This document shows positions 1 to 11,389 of a DNA stretch of 64,000 bases, piece after piece. The notes beneath the pieces are model-generated. The model saw only the letters and a program-made list of their open reading frames with translations, was not told the origin of the DNA and made no database searches. The DNA comes from Macrocybe gigantea (taxonomy: Eukaryota; Basidiomycota; Agaricomycetes; Agaricales; Callistosporiaceae). The first letter of the stretch is position 1. The number at the start of each line of letters is the position of its first letter. The position numbers and the translations under genes are program-made. The DNA is taken from NCBI GenBank assembly GCA_011319805.1, contig SJRY01000234.1, positions 1 to 64,000 on the forward strand. Direction: 5' to 3'.

Positions 1-1
1 C

Positions 2-1478
2 CCCCGGCAGACTGCAGACACTGTCATTATCTTTGATCCTGATTTTAACCCTCACCAGTCTGCTCAACATTATTCTATCTACCCTGATTGTGCCTAACAA
101 TAATGGTAATTTAGGATCTACAAGTGAAGCTACAGGTTAACTTCCTGAGGAAAGGGGACTAATGCTTCTCCAGGCTATTTCTCGTGCCTATAGGTATGGT
201 CAGACAAGGACTTGCCTTGTTTTCAAACTCATGATGAAAAATTCAGCTGAAGGTGCAGTCACATGTTCAATGCTTTTGACCTGCATTAATTTTGTTATAG
301 AGCGCATCATGCAAGTCGGAAAAAAGAAATTAGCTCTTGACCATCTCATTGTGCAAAAAATGGATGACGATGAATCTGGAGGTGATGACATCAAGTCAAT
401 CTTGACTTTCGGGGCACAAGCATTGTTTGATGATGCGGACGAGAGCAAGGATATTACTTGTGCGCTTCCTTCAGTTCCATAATTCTAAAGTGCATCTGAC
501 ATTGTAAATAGACACAGAGTCCGACATCCAGGTGCTTGTGGAGAAAACAGAGGAAAAGGGGGAAGAACCAACTCCAGTGAAAGAAGCGGGCTTTTCTTTT
601 TCATTCGCAAAAGTTTGGGCGACAGGCAAAGACATCTTGGAAGACGTCGTGACACTGATCCAGGTGATTCATGGGCAGAAACACTGCAGAAAATCACAAT
701 AGAGAGAGAAAAAGATAAGCAGCACGAAATAGCAGTTTCAGGGCGGGGAGTTCGCCGCAAGGCTGCCTTACATAAGGCAAGAAGGTCCCTTTCATTCACC
801 TATCAGCGCATTCTAAACGAGACCCTAGTCCAACGCCTACGTGGAGGAATCCCAAGTAGAACCGGCCAAAAAAAAGGCGCAACGTTCTTCTGACGACTCG
901 GCATATGCTTCTCCGAGCGATTCCGAAACGACAGACAGGGGCAGTCCAGCGGACGCGGAGTCGCAACGCTTCAAACACGAAGAGGTTGAGATTTTTGATG
1001 AGCGTATTAACTGTGGTTTATGTGGCGAAGCGCATGATTCTGGGCCAGGACGATGTTTCATGACAGACAAGTCTGAAAACCTCGCAGATTTCCGTCAAAT
1101 GTTGTTGCTTCACGCGGATGATGAGCCGCTAGACCAGAGAGTAATCAAGTCAGCTCTTGTCAAAGGCTATCTACTAACCTAAAGACCAAGGTCGCTGCCA
1201 TTCAACTGATCGACAAAACCTTGAATGAACGAGGTGATATGCACCTCGTCGCCGGTCAGCCGCTATATCCCATAGATCGCAGAAAACCCTTCTCAGCAAC
1301 GGAAGATCGTGGGGTCAACTCGCGTGCTACTCCCTCTGCCTCCGGTGTCCAGAAATCTCCCTTGATTCATACCAGACGAGCAGGTATGATCACGTATCGC
1401 ACGGTCCAATTTGCGCGATGCACTGAACGGCCGTCTCAACATTGTAGGCTTTCACAAGCGTCCTGCGCCAACCGATAA
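2..1478 (+). CDS. CHD/Mi-2-type SNF2 chromatin remodeler, 3' part (5' end outside window)
   Basis: The frame from base 2 starts inside the SNF2 helicase C-terminal lobe: motif V-like ADTVIIFDPDFNPHQ, then after an intron QAISRAYRYGQ (motif VI, ISRAYRxGQ). ERIMQVGKKKLALDHLIVQKMDDD follows, read across a 48-nt in-frame intron at 253-300; it resembles the segment after the helicase in CHD3/Mi-2 and S. pombe Mit1 proteins. A further exon holds a Cys pair (INCGLCGEAHD) in a zinc-finger-like C-terminal region. A 44-nt intron at 1141-1184 (GTAATC, branch site TACTAAC, AAAG end) joins DEPLDQR to TKVAAIQLIDKTLNERG. Known for the family: ATP-dependent nucleosome remodeling in the nucleus, often in repressive complexes. 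Inferred: Mit1/Mi-2-like. The last exon after 1221 is the least certain part. Confidence 0.8.
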
Positions 1479-1761
1479 AATCGCAGTAGATCTGTCGAAG
1501 AGGCCCAGGTTGGCCTCATAGCCTGTTCGTATTCCATTTGCCATAGAAATCTCACCACTGGCGGACTGTCATATACATCTACATGACTACCTTATATCTC
1601 ACCATATTCATAGATGATTTGCAGATAGGCGTATATAACATAATTTGCGAGACATACGTACTGTATATTGCCCTCAGACGCAAATAACACCAGATTTGGC
1701 AATCAGCAGACACAACTTGGTCCGCAGTGTGGAGCCTTTCTCTTCCTCGTCCCATGCTGAC

Positions 1762-2876
1762 ATGGAAGGCTCATCAACGCCTTGCTTTCAACAGCCTATA
1801 CCCATGGCTCAGAAACGAAGCTGGCCTGGATCCGAAGGAGCGGCCACCAACCACCACCACGTCCCGCTGCCTTCGCTGCCCAAATTGACAACAGAAATCA
1901 TGCTCCAGGTGTTCACGCACGCGTCACTTCGGAGATCGGACTCAAGTTCAGAAGGATACTATGACAATGAGGTGTTGGTTGAACTGGGAAAGACAGCATT
2001 CGAGGCGGCCATTACATATGTGCTGTTCTCGAAGAGGCCAATGCTGGCGTTGCCAGAAATTCAAGTAAGATTTCCCATTCTATGCATGTACGTCTGAACA
2101 GGTCAAGCCATTCTGTTCCCCATAGCAAAGTCGGAACAAGATCCTCTATGACACAAATATGCAAGATTTGGTGACCATATATGGTCTACGTTCTAAACTT
2201 CGGTGCCATCCCGATGTGTTGCCAGAACTTGACTCGCCCAAGGTGGGGATTATACTTGTTCCATTGTACACTCCGAGCAACTCCATATGCCTCCTCAGGA
2301 ATCGCGCTCACTTCTCTATGCTTATCTTGGTGGTATCTATGCAGAGCGAGGGATCGAGCACATTCAGACCTGGTTGAAGGAGCTCCTTGAGGAGCCCGAC
2401 ATCCAGCATGTAAAATCTCCTAAACCTCGAATACAACATGCTGAAACGCCTCCGTTGAAAAAAATCAAGGCGGAATGGACAAATCCTCAAGGTCCTTCGA
2501 TACTGGAATCCAATGCCCACGCCAGGGTGCAGACACCACCTCAATCAGCCACAAAGACTGCGTCACAACCGAATCCCCTTGCTCCCGCCCAACCTCACTT
2601 GCCCTTCCTTCCGTTGTTTAATCAGACTGCGGCCCAGAGACACGTTGCCGTGGAATATCCATCCGAGTTTGCCGGGCCGTCTCATGCGGGACAATGGACG
2701 GTGCGGTGTATCGGTGAGTGGTTTACGTCTGTTCCGCACTCGAAACTTAGTGACACTGACACTGCCTTGTCTTTGAAGTAAACGGGATATTAAAAGGCGT
2801 CGGGACAGGAACTAGCAAACAGATTGCGAAAGAAGAAGCGGCGCGACAAGCATATTATGCGATGGGTTGGACGTAG
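1762..2876 (+). CDS. RNase III-fold protein with C-terminal dsRBD, probably catalytically inactive
   Basis: Four exons join in frame (1762-2064, 2126-2242, 2299-2713, 2779-2876) to give 310 residues. Residues ~35-160 resemble an RNase III domain: LPKLTTEIMLQVFTHASLRR, then NEVLVELGKTAF at the place of the NERLEFLGDAVL signature, then SLLYAYLGGIYAERG at the second conserved helix. The metal-binding acidic residues of the signature are replaced (LGD reads LGK). A Pro/Lys-rich linker precedes a dsRNA-binding domain ending GILKGVGTGTSKQIAKEEAARQ. The ATG at 1762 was chosen because it begins the conserved part; the frame is open further upstream to 1645. It could be a structural relative such as the mitochondrial ribosomal mL44 group or an RNA-binding regulator; no mitochondrial targeting signal was established. 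It lies 370 bp left of the transposon island. Confidence 0.75.
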
Positions 2877-3247
2877 AACACCTCCATTAGTCAGCAGTTA
2901 CTGCCGTTGTCATATCTTTACTTACCTCTTGTTTCGTTTTTTTTTTTTTCCATTTTTCGATGCTTTCGCAGTCCTGGCGAGGTCGTAGTCTACTCTATGT
3001 ACCTGAGTCATTCGCTGACATAGTCAGGAATAAATATTTGTCATTTGTCAGTCATCCTCGATCATATTAAGGTAGAGGTGAACAGGAACCAACATGGTTT
3101 ATGCAAGCAAGCGAGCTTCAACATCGCGACCTCTTCTCCTCGTCCACAAGTGATATATTTGACATTCTAAGACCTGAGAAGGAGAGTAGAAGCCATAGGG
3201 AAGATGTCTCTGGCTTTAGATTTTTGTAAAATTCATTCCTCAGCATC
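2877..3247. other. 3' flank of the RNase III-like gene; no gene seen
   Basis: AT-rich 3' flank with a T run near 2938-2950. No coding potential on either strand was convincing. The right edge is the old target of the copia insertion: 3248-3252 (CAGTA) would have been continuous with the sequence now at 30450. Confidence 0.5.
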
Positions 3248-3252
3248 CAGTA

Positions 3253-3638
3253 TGTTGGAATTTGAGGGGGCGGGCTGCCACACCGCCACATGAGTGCATG
3301 TTTAGGGGTGCATGGACGGTTCAAGCAAGCGGATAAACCCTCGACGTAGGAACAGACACGCGGGTGGTGGGGCCAACTCATCAGTGCCACCGCCAGACAA
3401 ACTTTTAAGTATATTACCTGTTTCATGTCATTTAACTTATATTCGACGTAGTTTCACATATGAACCTCAGCCGTTTGCCTAACAAATGCTGAGGTGAGCC
3501 TTTCATATACCTTTCGTTCATTAACTGTTTGACTCAAGGGATGTATTAGCTCTATCTTACAGGTAGCTAAATACATCCAGCCGTTTGCCTAACAAATGCT
3601 GAGCTCTATCTTACAGATCACACTCGTAGCCTCTCATA
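3253..3638 (+). repeat. Copia 5' LTR
   Basis: 386 bp, matching 30058-30444 over its full length with scattered transitions. It contains a 26-bp direct repeat starting CAGCCGTTTGCC at ~3471 and ~3578, and a repeated AGCTCTATCTTACAG. It is preceded by the target duplication CAGTA. Confidence 0.9.
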
Positions 3639-3650
3639 GGTTATGGGCCC
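3639..3650 (+). other. Copia primer binding site (initiator tRNA-Met anticodon-loop type)
   Basis: GGTTATGGGCCC lies directly after the 5' LTR. It is complementary to the anticodon stem-loop of initiator tRNA-Met (GGGCCCATAACC), as known for copia-type half-tRNA priming. The ATG of gag (3643) lies inside it. Confidence 0.65.
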
Positions 3651-4433
3651 CACATCCACTGACATGTCTGCCAACATCACATCTCTGTCTGACACCCTAC
3701 CGGCTTCCATACCAAAGCTTGACCCCTCTGGATTGAACTGGGCTATTTTCGTCATGCGTTTCCAGAACACTGTTGATGCCAAGGGGCACTGGGGCCATTT
3801 TGATGGCTTGTCCCCATGCCCGGTTATTCCTGAAAAGGTGTCTGAAGAGAGAAGGCAGGTCATTGAGTCAGAAATCGCTAAATAGAAGAAGAGCGAGTGC
3901 ACAGCTCGCCAGCTACTCATCCAAAAGATCTCTGACTCCACCCTCATGAGCATCCGAACAAAAACTACTGTGCAGGAGCACTGGGAAGCTATCAAGACTG
4001 AATATACCATGAAGGGAGCATACACACAGACAGATATGCATATGTGCTTCTTGCAGAGCCATATTGGAAAGGATGGCAATGTCCACGTGTTCCTTGATGA
4101 GCTACAAGTCAAACAGAAAGAGTTGGCAAGTGTTGGAGTAGACATCAATGAAAAGGATTATACCTCCACTATTATTTCATCGCTCCCACAGACCCTCTCC
4201 AACTTCGCTTCAAGTCTCCTTGCAATCACAAAATTTTCGGATCATACTGTCTCCCCTGATGAGCTGATCTCCACCATTTCAGAGGAATACGATCAGCTAC
4301 AGTCCCAAAAGTCAAAGGGTGGGAAGCCCAAGTCTGATGACAAGGATGAGGCTCTTGCTGCATCAGGCTCAAAGACCAAGAGAAAGGGCAAGAAGAAGGA
4401 CTGAACCTGTTGGGGGTGTGGCAAGCCAGGCCA
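3643..4433 (+). pseudogene. Copia gag, 5' part, interrupted by element B
   Basis: Copia-type gag: an N-terminal segment with LDPSGLNWAIFVMRFQNTV, a helical core with TVQEHWEAIKTEYTMKGAYT, a Lys/Ser-rich tail and the start of a CCHC knuckle (CWGCGKPGH). A TAG at ~3883 breaks the frame and probably arose from CAG. At 4433 the knuckle is cut by the LTR of element B; its other half (MKCNCPDE) is found inverted near 16300, so the gene was one unit before the insertion and inversion. It would encode the capsid of virus-like particles. Confidence 0.8.
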
Positions 4434-4850
4434 TGCTATACAAGACTGATTCTGCATGCAAGTCACTCTTACTGACTTAAGAGGAAGGGCGGGGATTAAG
4501 AATGCTAATGATTAGCCAGCTCGAAGCTGGATTCTGCTATGTATAATTTAGGTATTTATACATTATGACTACCAAGCACGGACCACGACTGTGTTATCCT
4601 TGTGTTATGTGAAACCCTTATCCCTTGTCTGCATGAGTAAGGATTTGACTATGCTCCTCATGTTGTCCTACAGGTACTATGTGATTACCCTTTGCCCTAA
4701 TGAGCGCTGATGCGTCGTTGTTATAGGGTTTCCTTGAGTTGTTGCATGATGCCTTGTTTGTTGCATTGCAGTTTCTGTCACATGTTTGTCATGTGGTTCT
4801 TGAGTCATGTGCCCATCATCAAGATAACGATTAGTCCTGAAATCATAACA
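4434..4850 (-). repeat. Family B LTR (3' LTR of B1)
   Basis: 417 bp, TGTTATGATTTC to GTAGCA on the minus strand. It pairs with 16320-16736, which has the same length and only scattered transitions, so they are taken as the two LTRs of one insertion. Confidence 0.85.
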
Positions 4851-4907
4851 TTACCCCCTCTTAGGGATTGCGTCCTCACAATCATGTTCTTCTTCCTCAT
4901 CATCCTT

Positions 4908-6208
4908 CTAGTTCTTCTGGCGCTCGTCCTCGCCTATGATTTTCTGATCCCAACGTTGCTGCCATGCCTGCCAGGCTGTGTCCAAGCAGTCTTCGACTTC
5001 TTTTGGGTCTGCCATCCAGCCAGTAAGGGTCTCCTTCTTCGGTAGCATTTTCATTTGCTGACCATGTAGGTAGACCCAGACTTCATTAGCCGTGTGGTCA
5101 AAGAGGATCTTCGGCAACTGGGATTGATGGAGACGGGTTCATATGACTTTCTTTGGCACAGGTCGGGGTGGCAGCTGACATTGCCCTTTCTCTAGGGATG
5201 GCGCTTCAGGATTCTCATGATGAAATTTCATGACCACGTTTGGTGCATCTTCGTTGACATTTCAGCAGGTTCCCAAGTAGCGTCCTCTAAGGGATATCCC
5301 TTCCAATGTATTCTATACTGTAATTTTCCTCTGTTCCATCGGGAGTTTATTACAGCCTCTACTTCATATTGTCTTTCTCCTTCCACAATGATGGGAGGAG
5401 ATCATTTCAGAATTGTTACCACTTTTTGTCGTGGAAATGCCGGTGCCATATATGGGGTGAGCTCAGATTCATTTCGGACAGGATGAATTTTCCAATGTTC
5501 CGGTAGTTTGAGTTCATATGCCGAGTCTCCAATTCACCATTTGATTTTGAACGGACCGAACCGCTTATCGTTAAGCTTATCAGTCAGCCGGTCAGTTGTG
5601 ATATTTGTTCCTTCCAGCCAGACTTGATCACCCTCATGATACTCTCAGGCGGGCTTCTGTTTCTGGTCATATATCCGTTTCATTGTCTCTGCGGCTTTCA
5701 ACAGGGAGGTCTTGGCCTTAGTCCAAATTTCCTTCATCATTTCGGTGAACTCCTCAGCAGTTTGTGACTTAGCATTATGCTTCGGAGGTTCTTTTCCAGT
5801 GTATGGATGTCACCCATGGTTCAAGTAAAATGGGGAGTATCTGGTCACCAAGTGAATTCAGTTATTATAGGAAAATTTGGCCATCAGTAGCCAATCCGCC
5901 CAGTCTGTTTGTTGATAGTTCATAAAGAGTTTCAGGTACTGTTCAAGTTCCTGATTAACCTGTTCTGTTTGTCCATCAGTCTGTGGATGATATGGCATTG
6001 AAGGGGCTCCTTTAATTCGCAAAAGTGCATAGAGGTCTGTCATGAATGCAGAGACAAATTGTCCTCCTCTGTCGCTGATAACTTTCTTCAGGAGTCCATA
6101 GTTCAGGAATATGGTGTTGCGCAGATTGCGAGCAACTCCTTCTGCTGTGATTTCCATATTGACTGGTATGAATTTGGCTCCTTTAGTGAACTGATCTACC
6201 ATCACCAT
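4908..6208 (-). pseudogene. B1 pol 3' part: integrase catalytic core and chromodomain
   Basis: Integrase core at 6208-5858 with KVISDRGGQF and YHPQTDGQTEQVN, the second Asp and the Glu region of the DDE triad. The frame then breaks several times. At ~5372-5258 a clear chromodomain can be read (YEVEAVINSR, then YRIHWKGYP and ATWEPAE), so family B belongs to the chromodomain-bearing Ty3/gypsy clade. A further open stretch (5117-4908, 69 codons, VWVYLHGQQMKMLPKKE) follows before the polypurine tract. It is not functional. Confidence 0.75.
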
Positions 6209-6211
6209 TAC

Positions 6212-6653
6212 TGTTATGATTTAGGGCTAATCGTTATCTTGATGATGGGCACGTGACTCAAAAGCCACATGATGGAATACGTGACAGAAACCGCGATGCG
6301 ACAAACAGGATACAATGTGATGACTTGAGGAAACCCTATGACAACGACGCGTCAGCGCTGATCAGGGTGAAGGGTTATTGCGCAGTAACTGCAGGATAAC
6401 ACATGGAGCGCAGTCGGATTCTTACTCATGCAAATAAGGGCTTAGGGTTTCACATAGCATGAGGCTAGTATAGTCGTGGTCCATGCTCGGTAGTCATAAT
6501 GTATAAATACCTAAATTGTACCTAGTAGAATCCAGCTTCGAGCTGGCTAGAAATAGCATCCTTATCCCCGCCTCTCACCCTTAAGAGTTAGTTAGAGTGA
6601 CCTGTGCACAGACTTGGTTTTGCGTAGCAAAAGCTCGAAGCTAGCATCAGCGC
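6212..6653 (+). mobile_element. Truncated family B element (B2): 5' LTR plus 24 bp of leader
   Basis: A plus-strand B LTR (6212-6629) is followed by the self-priming tract (AGCTCGAAGCTAG at 6632-6644) and then cut at 6653 by a family A LTR. It is inserted in the integrase region of B1. The rest of B2 is missing. Confidence 0.7.
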
Positions 6654-6973
6654 TGTTAGGCTAGATGAATTTCAGAAGGACTCGGGCAGACTAAGTGTGA
6701 GAGTGGTCTTGAGATGATGGCAAAAGGAATATTAAGCCTAGCGCTACTGGTACATCTGGGAGTCCTTATATACATTACAGTACTCGAGCACGGACCATGG
6801 GCTGCGCAATGCTGTGGACTGTGGATGAGTAAGACTGGAAGGAGATGACTCAGGATGACTAGGGAAGTGGGATGACTCAATGGCTGCGCGCTGCGCAGCA
6901 TGATGGGGGAGATAAGGGATGTGGGAAAGATAAGATAAGAAAATGAATAGTCCTTTGGGCGGCGTCCGTAACA
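6654..6973 (-). repeat. Family A LTR (3' LTR of A1)
   Basis: 320 bp with TGTTA...TAACA ends. It contains a TATA box (TATATAAG on the minus strand) and the palindrome GCTGCGC-GC-GCGCAGC-like segment, which has decayed at CpG sites in copy A3. Confidence 0.9.
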
Positions 6974-7010
6974 TCACCCTCTCTTTAGATTTGCGTCCTC
7001 GCGAAAAACC

Positions 7011-7409
7011 TTAGTCCAGCTGTCCCCACCCAGTATTGGTCTCCCAGGCGGTCGTGGCACGCAGGGCCCATGTATGAATGAGCTCTTCATTATAAGCGCG
7101 GATGTGATGGAGTGTGGTGGCAAGGAGTTTAAGTCACCGGTTTTCTGTATGAAGCATTTCCATCACCTCGCGAAGCGCGATACGTTCAGCTGCAGTGGGG
7201 CCGGTCCCATCAGGGGTTCGCCCGGTCCAGAGGTGCGTGCGGACGGTCATAACATAGTGCATATACGCGCCAAGTGTGATGGCAAGGGGGTCCATGTAGT
7301 CGCTAGCATTGAGAATCCTTGCCAGATTCTCGAGGTCGCTTGGGCAATTGGGGGTAGGTGCGCGGCTGCCCTCGCTGCTGTCGATGCTGATGGGGGCGTT
7401 GGTGGTCAT
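7011..7409 (-). CDS. A1 third ORF (ORF3), unknown function, with internal TGA
   Basis: A 399-nt frame lies between the chromodomain and the 3' LTR, the position where some retroelements carry an extra gene. Its ATG overlaps the pol stop as ATGA (7409-7406). A TGA at codon 92 stands where copy A2 has CGA; the frame then continues open for 40 codons to TAA. Visible features: an acidic/Ser-Pro N-terminus (SIDSS, APTP), a middle segment YMDPLAITLGAYM, and a predicted amphipathic helix from ~residue 72 (TAAERIALREVMEMLHTENR) rich in Leu heptads. No known domain was recognised. Same frame and length are kept in copies A2 and A3. Confidence 0.6.
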
Positions 7410-10400
7410 GAAGTGCGATTTTTGGTCTTCTTCCCTCTTGTCGTGATCCTTTTATCCTGGTTCGCAGTCTTCTTTAGGAAGTGGTCTAGAGCTTGCTGCG
7501 CATTCCCCAGTTCCTTCTCTTTGATCCATGTGTTCTCTTCATGTCTGTATCCTTTCCATTTGACCAGGAATAGTGTCCCCCTCCCTTGTTTCTTCCTTTT
7601 TAGGATCTCTTCTATCTCGTACTCTTCTTCATCATTTATGATTTCAGGGGGTGGTGGTGATGGTTGCTCTTGTATCTTGAAACGGGTCCTTTGTGTTAGG
7701 CTAGACGAATCTCAGAAGGACTCGGGCAGACTAAGTGCGAGAGTGGTCTTGAGATGATGGCAAAAGGAATATTAAGCCTAGCATTACTGGTACATCTGGG
7801 AGTCCTTATATACACTACAGTACTCGAGCACGGACCATGGGCTGCGCAATGCTGTGGACTGCGGATGAGTAAGACTGGAAGGAGATGACTCAGGATGACT
7901 AGGGAAGTGAGATGACTCGATGGCTGCGCGCTGCGCAGCATGATGGGGGAGATAAGGGATGTGGGAAAGATAAGATAAGAAAATGAATAGTTCTTTGGGC
8001 GGCGTCTGTAACACTTTGTAAGGCATGAGCAGTGTTTCATTGAACACGGGGTGTATCAGCTGCCATGATGCTGGGAGTTCCAGGCGATATGCCGAGGTTC
8101 CTTTCTTTTCAACCACCTTGAATGGTCCGTATCGGAGTGCCGATAACTTCTTTGATGGTCGATTGACTGTGATATTGGTGGCTTCTAGCCATACTCTATC
8201 TCCTTTCTTGTATTCACGGGTGGGTTTTCGTCTCGCATCGTAATTGTCTTTGGCTCATGTTTGTGCATACTGCAGTGCAGCATTTGCTTCTTTCTGTATT
8301 TGATTCATTCTTTTGATGAAGTCCTTTGCTGCCAGGTTATTCTCTTCTGTCATCTGCAGTTCTCCCTTCCAGGGGTGCATTCCATAGTTGAGGTAGAATG
8401 GTGTCTCCTTCGTTCCCTGGTGTGCTTTGTCATTGTATTGGTACTCTGCAATTGCTATCCATTCTGCCCAATCGTCCTGTAAGTTGTTTGTGAAGCTTCT
8501 GAGGAAGGCTTCCGTTTCTTGGTGGGATCGCTCTGCCTGTCCATCTGTCTGTGGGTGATAGGCCGTTGATAGATTTTGCTTTGTTCCGAGTAATTTTAGA
8601 AGCGCTGTCATGAATCGCGCTGCGAACTGGGGTCCTCGATCACTGATGATCTTTCGTGGGATTCCATGAAGCCGCCACACATTGTCTCGGTATAGTCGTG
8701 CAAGACCTTCTGCTGTAAGTTCGGTCTTTGTGGGAACTAGGTGGATCATCTTGGTCAGGCGGTCTGTGACTGCGGCGATGGCATTAAAGCCATTCGAGCT
8801 GGGTAGCGGTCCTATGAGATCTACTCCGATATCTTCCCATGGTTGCTGTGGGATTTCATGCGGGTGTAGGGGTGCATGTTTCTTTTGTCGGATGATTTTG
8901 TTTTGCTGACATGTTTCGCATCCATTGACATACTTCTTGATATCCGTTAGCATTGATGGCCACCAATAGGTGCAGTTTATGAGCTCGTGCATGCGGTATT
9001 GCCCAGGGTGTCCTCCGATGGGTGTGTCGTGGTGTTCAAACATGATGTTTTCCTTCAGTTTGTTGTCTGGAGGAACATAGATTTTTCCTCCTACGTATAC
9101 GATGTGGTCATCTTCTGTGAACCAGTGTGGTTTTTCCTTCAGTCCTGTTGTTACAATTGTCTCCCTTCATGTGCATTGTCGAATTTGTTCTATTCTTGAG
9201 AATTCGATCATCATGATTCCTCTTGTTTGTATTGTTTCATTATTTTCTGCGTCTTCTTTCTGTGGGTGTTCGTACTTGAACATCATAAATTCGAAGTCTC
9301 GTTCATTATTCTCTTCCAGATGTCGAATGAATGCTGCTTCTTTGATCATTTGTACGTCATCCCTCTCTGCTAGGTTTTCTTCATATCCTGCCATCCGTGA
9401 CAGGACATCCGCTTTTCCATTCGCCTTTCCTGGTACGTGTCATAGTTCGTAGTCATATTCCTGTAATTTCAGGTACCAGCCAATCTGTCTCGAATTGAGT
9501 CGCTGTAGCTTCTGGAAGTATGATAGGTTTTTGTGATCCGTCAATATTTCGAACTTCTCTCGAGCTTCGAGGAGGTATTGTCTCCATATCTTTAGTGCGA
9601 CCATTATTGCAAGAAGTTCCTTGTCGTAGATTTCGTAGTTTTGCTCTGCTGGGGTCATGCATCTCGAAATGAATGTGATCAGATGCCATAGTCCTTTCTG
9701 CTGTTGTGATAGTACCGCTCCAATGGCATATCCTGAGGCGTCCGTTTCGACTCGGAATTTTCCTTCTGTCTGTGGTAGTGCTAGAATGGGTGCTGAGGTT
9801 ATATGTCGGATCAGTTCTTTGAAAGCGCCTTGTTGCTTGTCTGTCCACTGGAATGTTTTGTTTCCAGTCAACTCCGTCAGGGGTTTAGCGACCTTTGCAT
9901 ATCCCTTGATGAATCGTTGGTAAAAGTTCATGAATCCCAAGAACTTTTGTAGTTCTTTCTTCGTCTTCGGGGTTGGCCAGGATTGTACAGCTGTGATCTT
10001 TTCTGGCTCCATTTCTACCTTCCCCTCTCCTACGATGTATCCTAGTACTGGGACCTTTGATGATTCCCAGATGCATTTCGGTCCTTTGATGAACAGGTCA
10101 TTCTTGTTCAGTATTTCCATGACTTCTATGGTGTTCTTTTGGAGTTCCTCTCGTGTTCGTCCAATGATTATGATGTTGTCCATATAGATTATGCACACTC
10201 TTCTTCGTATTTGGTCTTGGAAGAGGCTCGCCATCATTCGGCTAAAAGTGCCTGGTGCGTTGCACTGCCCAAAATACATGATGGTCAGTTCGAAGAGTCC
10301 TCTTGCTGTTAGGAAGGCTGCCTTCCATTCATCCCCTTTCCGGATGCGCACGTTATTGTATCCCCAGATGATATCGATCTTGCTAAAATACTTTGCTCCT

Positions 10401-11170
10401 TGTAATACGTCAAGGAGCTCACTGATGCGTGGTAGTGGGAACTTGTCCTTGACTGTATATTTGTTTATCTCCCGGTAGTCTTGGATGAGTCGTTTGCTTC
10501 CATCCTTCTTATTGCGAAAGAAGCAGGGTGCTGCGTAAGGCGATTTCGATGGGCGTATTTTTCCTGTTCGTAATCCTTCTTCGACGAAGGCATCTAGTTC
10601 CTTTAGTTCTTTCTGTGTCATCGGATAGACCTTGCTCGGTATCGTTTTAGGTGCATCCTTCATTAAGTTTATTTCATGGTCCCATTCTTTGTGGTCTGGT
10701 AAGCGATCAAAGTTCTTCTCCTTGAAGAGGTGTTTGAATCTGATCAGATATGGGGGTATCTGGGTCCCTGTCTTGTCACTGGCTGTGGTTTTCGCTGATT
10801 CAGCCATCTTCTGTATCTTAATCGTCTGGTGGTTTATTTTGCACGTTTTAGGGCATCTGTCGAAGACAACTTCTCTTGTCCTCCATTTGATTGTTGGATT
10901 GTGGTAGACAAGCCAATCATGTCCTAGTAGCATGTCCGTTTTTCCGATGTCGAGTACAATGGCTTCCATGTGCTCTTTGTGTCCTTTAATATCGATGTGG
11001 ACCTCTACTACTTGGTCTGCTGTTTTCTGGCGGTTGGGTGATCCATCTGCATTTATGATGGGAATCTTCTTGATTCGTCGTATCTTCAGTCCTGTTTTTG
11101 CTACTATCGCAGTGTTGATGCAGGTCCTATCCGCTCCGCTATCGACTTCTGGTGTTATCGTTGTGATTCC
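7406..11170 (-). pseudogene. A1 pol: aspartic protease, RT, RNase H, integrase, chromodomain
   Basis: The longest open block, 10969-9440 (509 codons), covers the end of the protease, RT with YMDN at the catalytic box (copy A2 has YMDD) and RNase H (ETDASGYAIGAVL, YDKELLAIM). The integrase lies at 9043-8255, with HHDTPIGGHPGQYR..CETC zinc finger, VDLIGPLP, IISDRGPQF and YHPQTDGQAERSHQ. The chromodomain (EYEIEEILKRK..LVKWKGYRHEENTW) is at ~7640-7510 and ends in the ATGA overlap with ORF3. The protease DSGADRTCIN is near 11140. Stops and the solo LTR at 7694-8013 break the frame. Confidence 0.8.
7694..8013 (-). mobile_element. Solo family A LTR with perfect target duplication CTTTG
   Basis: A 320 bp LTR inserted inside the chromodomain-side region of A1. 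CTTTG occurs at 7689-7693 and 8014-8018; removing the LTR and one CTTTG restores the sequence seen uninterrupted in A2 (27481-27495). Confidence 0.9.
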
Positions 11171-11389
11171 TTTTCGCGTTCATATTCTTGCTGGTACTGC
11201 GAGTTCTTTCCTCTTTGGTGGTTTGTCCCCTTGGATGGTTTTCCTTGGTGCTTCAGATTGCTTGGCGAGAATGGTGTATTTCAGAGTATGGGATGATCTA
11301 CATCCGGTATCGAAGCGAGTCTGTTTCAGTTGTATGGGTCGCGATTTAGCACCTCTTAGTCGGACCCTTCGGCAAAACCCTCTTTGTCA

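Larger units (their letters stand above)
4434..6211 (-). mobile_element. Gypsy family B element (B1), 3' part: 3' LTR, chromodomain, integrase core
   Basis: Read on the minus strand it gives integrase core, chromodomain, polypurine tract (AAGAGGGGGTAA just inside the LTR) and 3' LTR. It is inserted in copia gag with target duplication GGCCA (4429-4433), matched by AGCCA on the other side (complement of 16315-16319). The 5' half of the same element is at 16320-20117 in the opposite orientation because of the inversion. It ends at 6211, where another B LTR begins. Confidence 0.8.

Noticed and set aside
1141..1184. Stop codon ending the remodeler frame at 1182
   Set aside because: It lies in a good 44-nt intron with a TACTAAC branch site; splicing continues the protein.
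7074..7757. 227-codon plus-strand ORF in A1
   Set aside because: It runs antisense to ORF3, chromodomain and LTR and is not kept in other copies as a protein.
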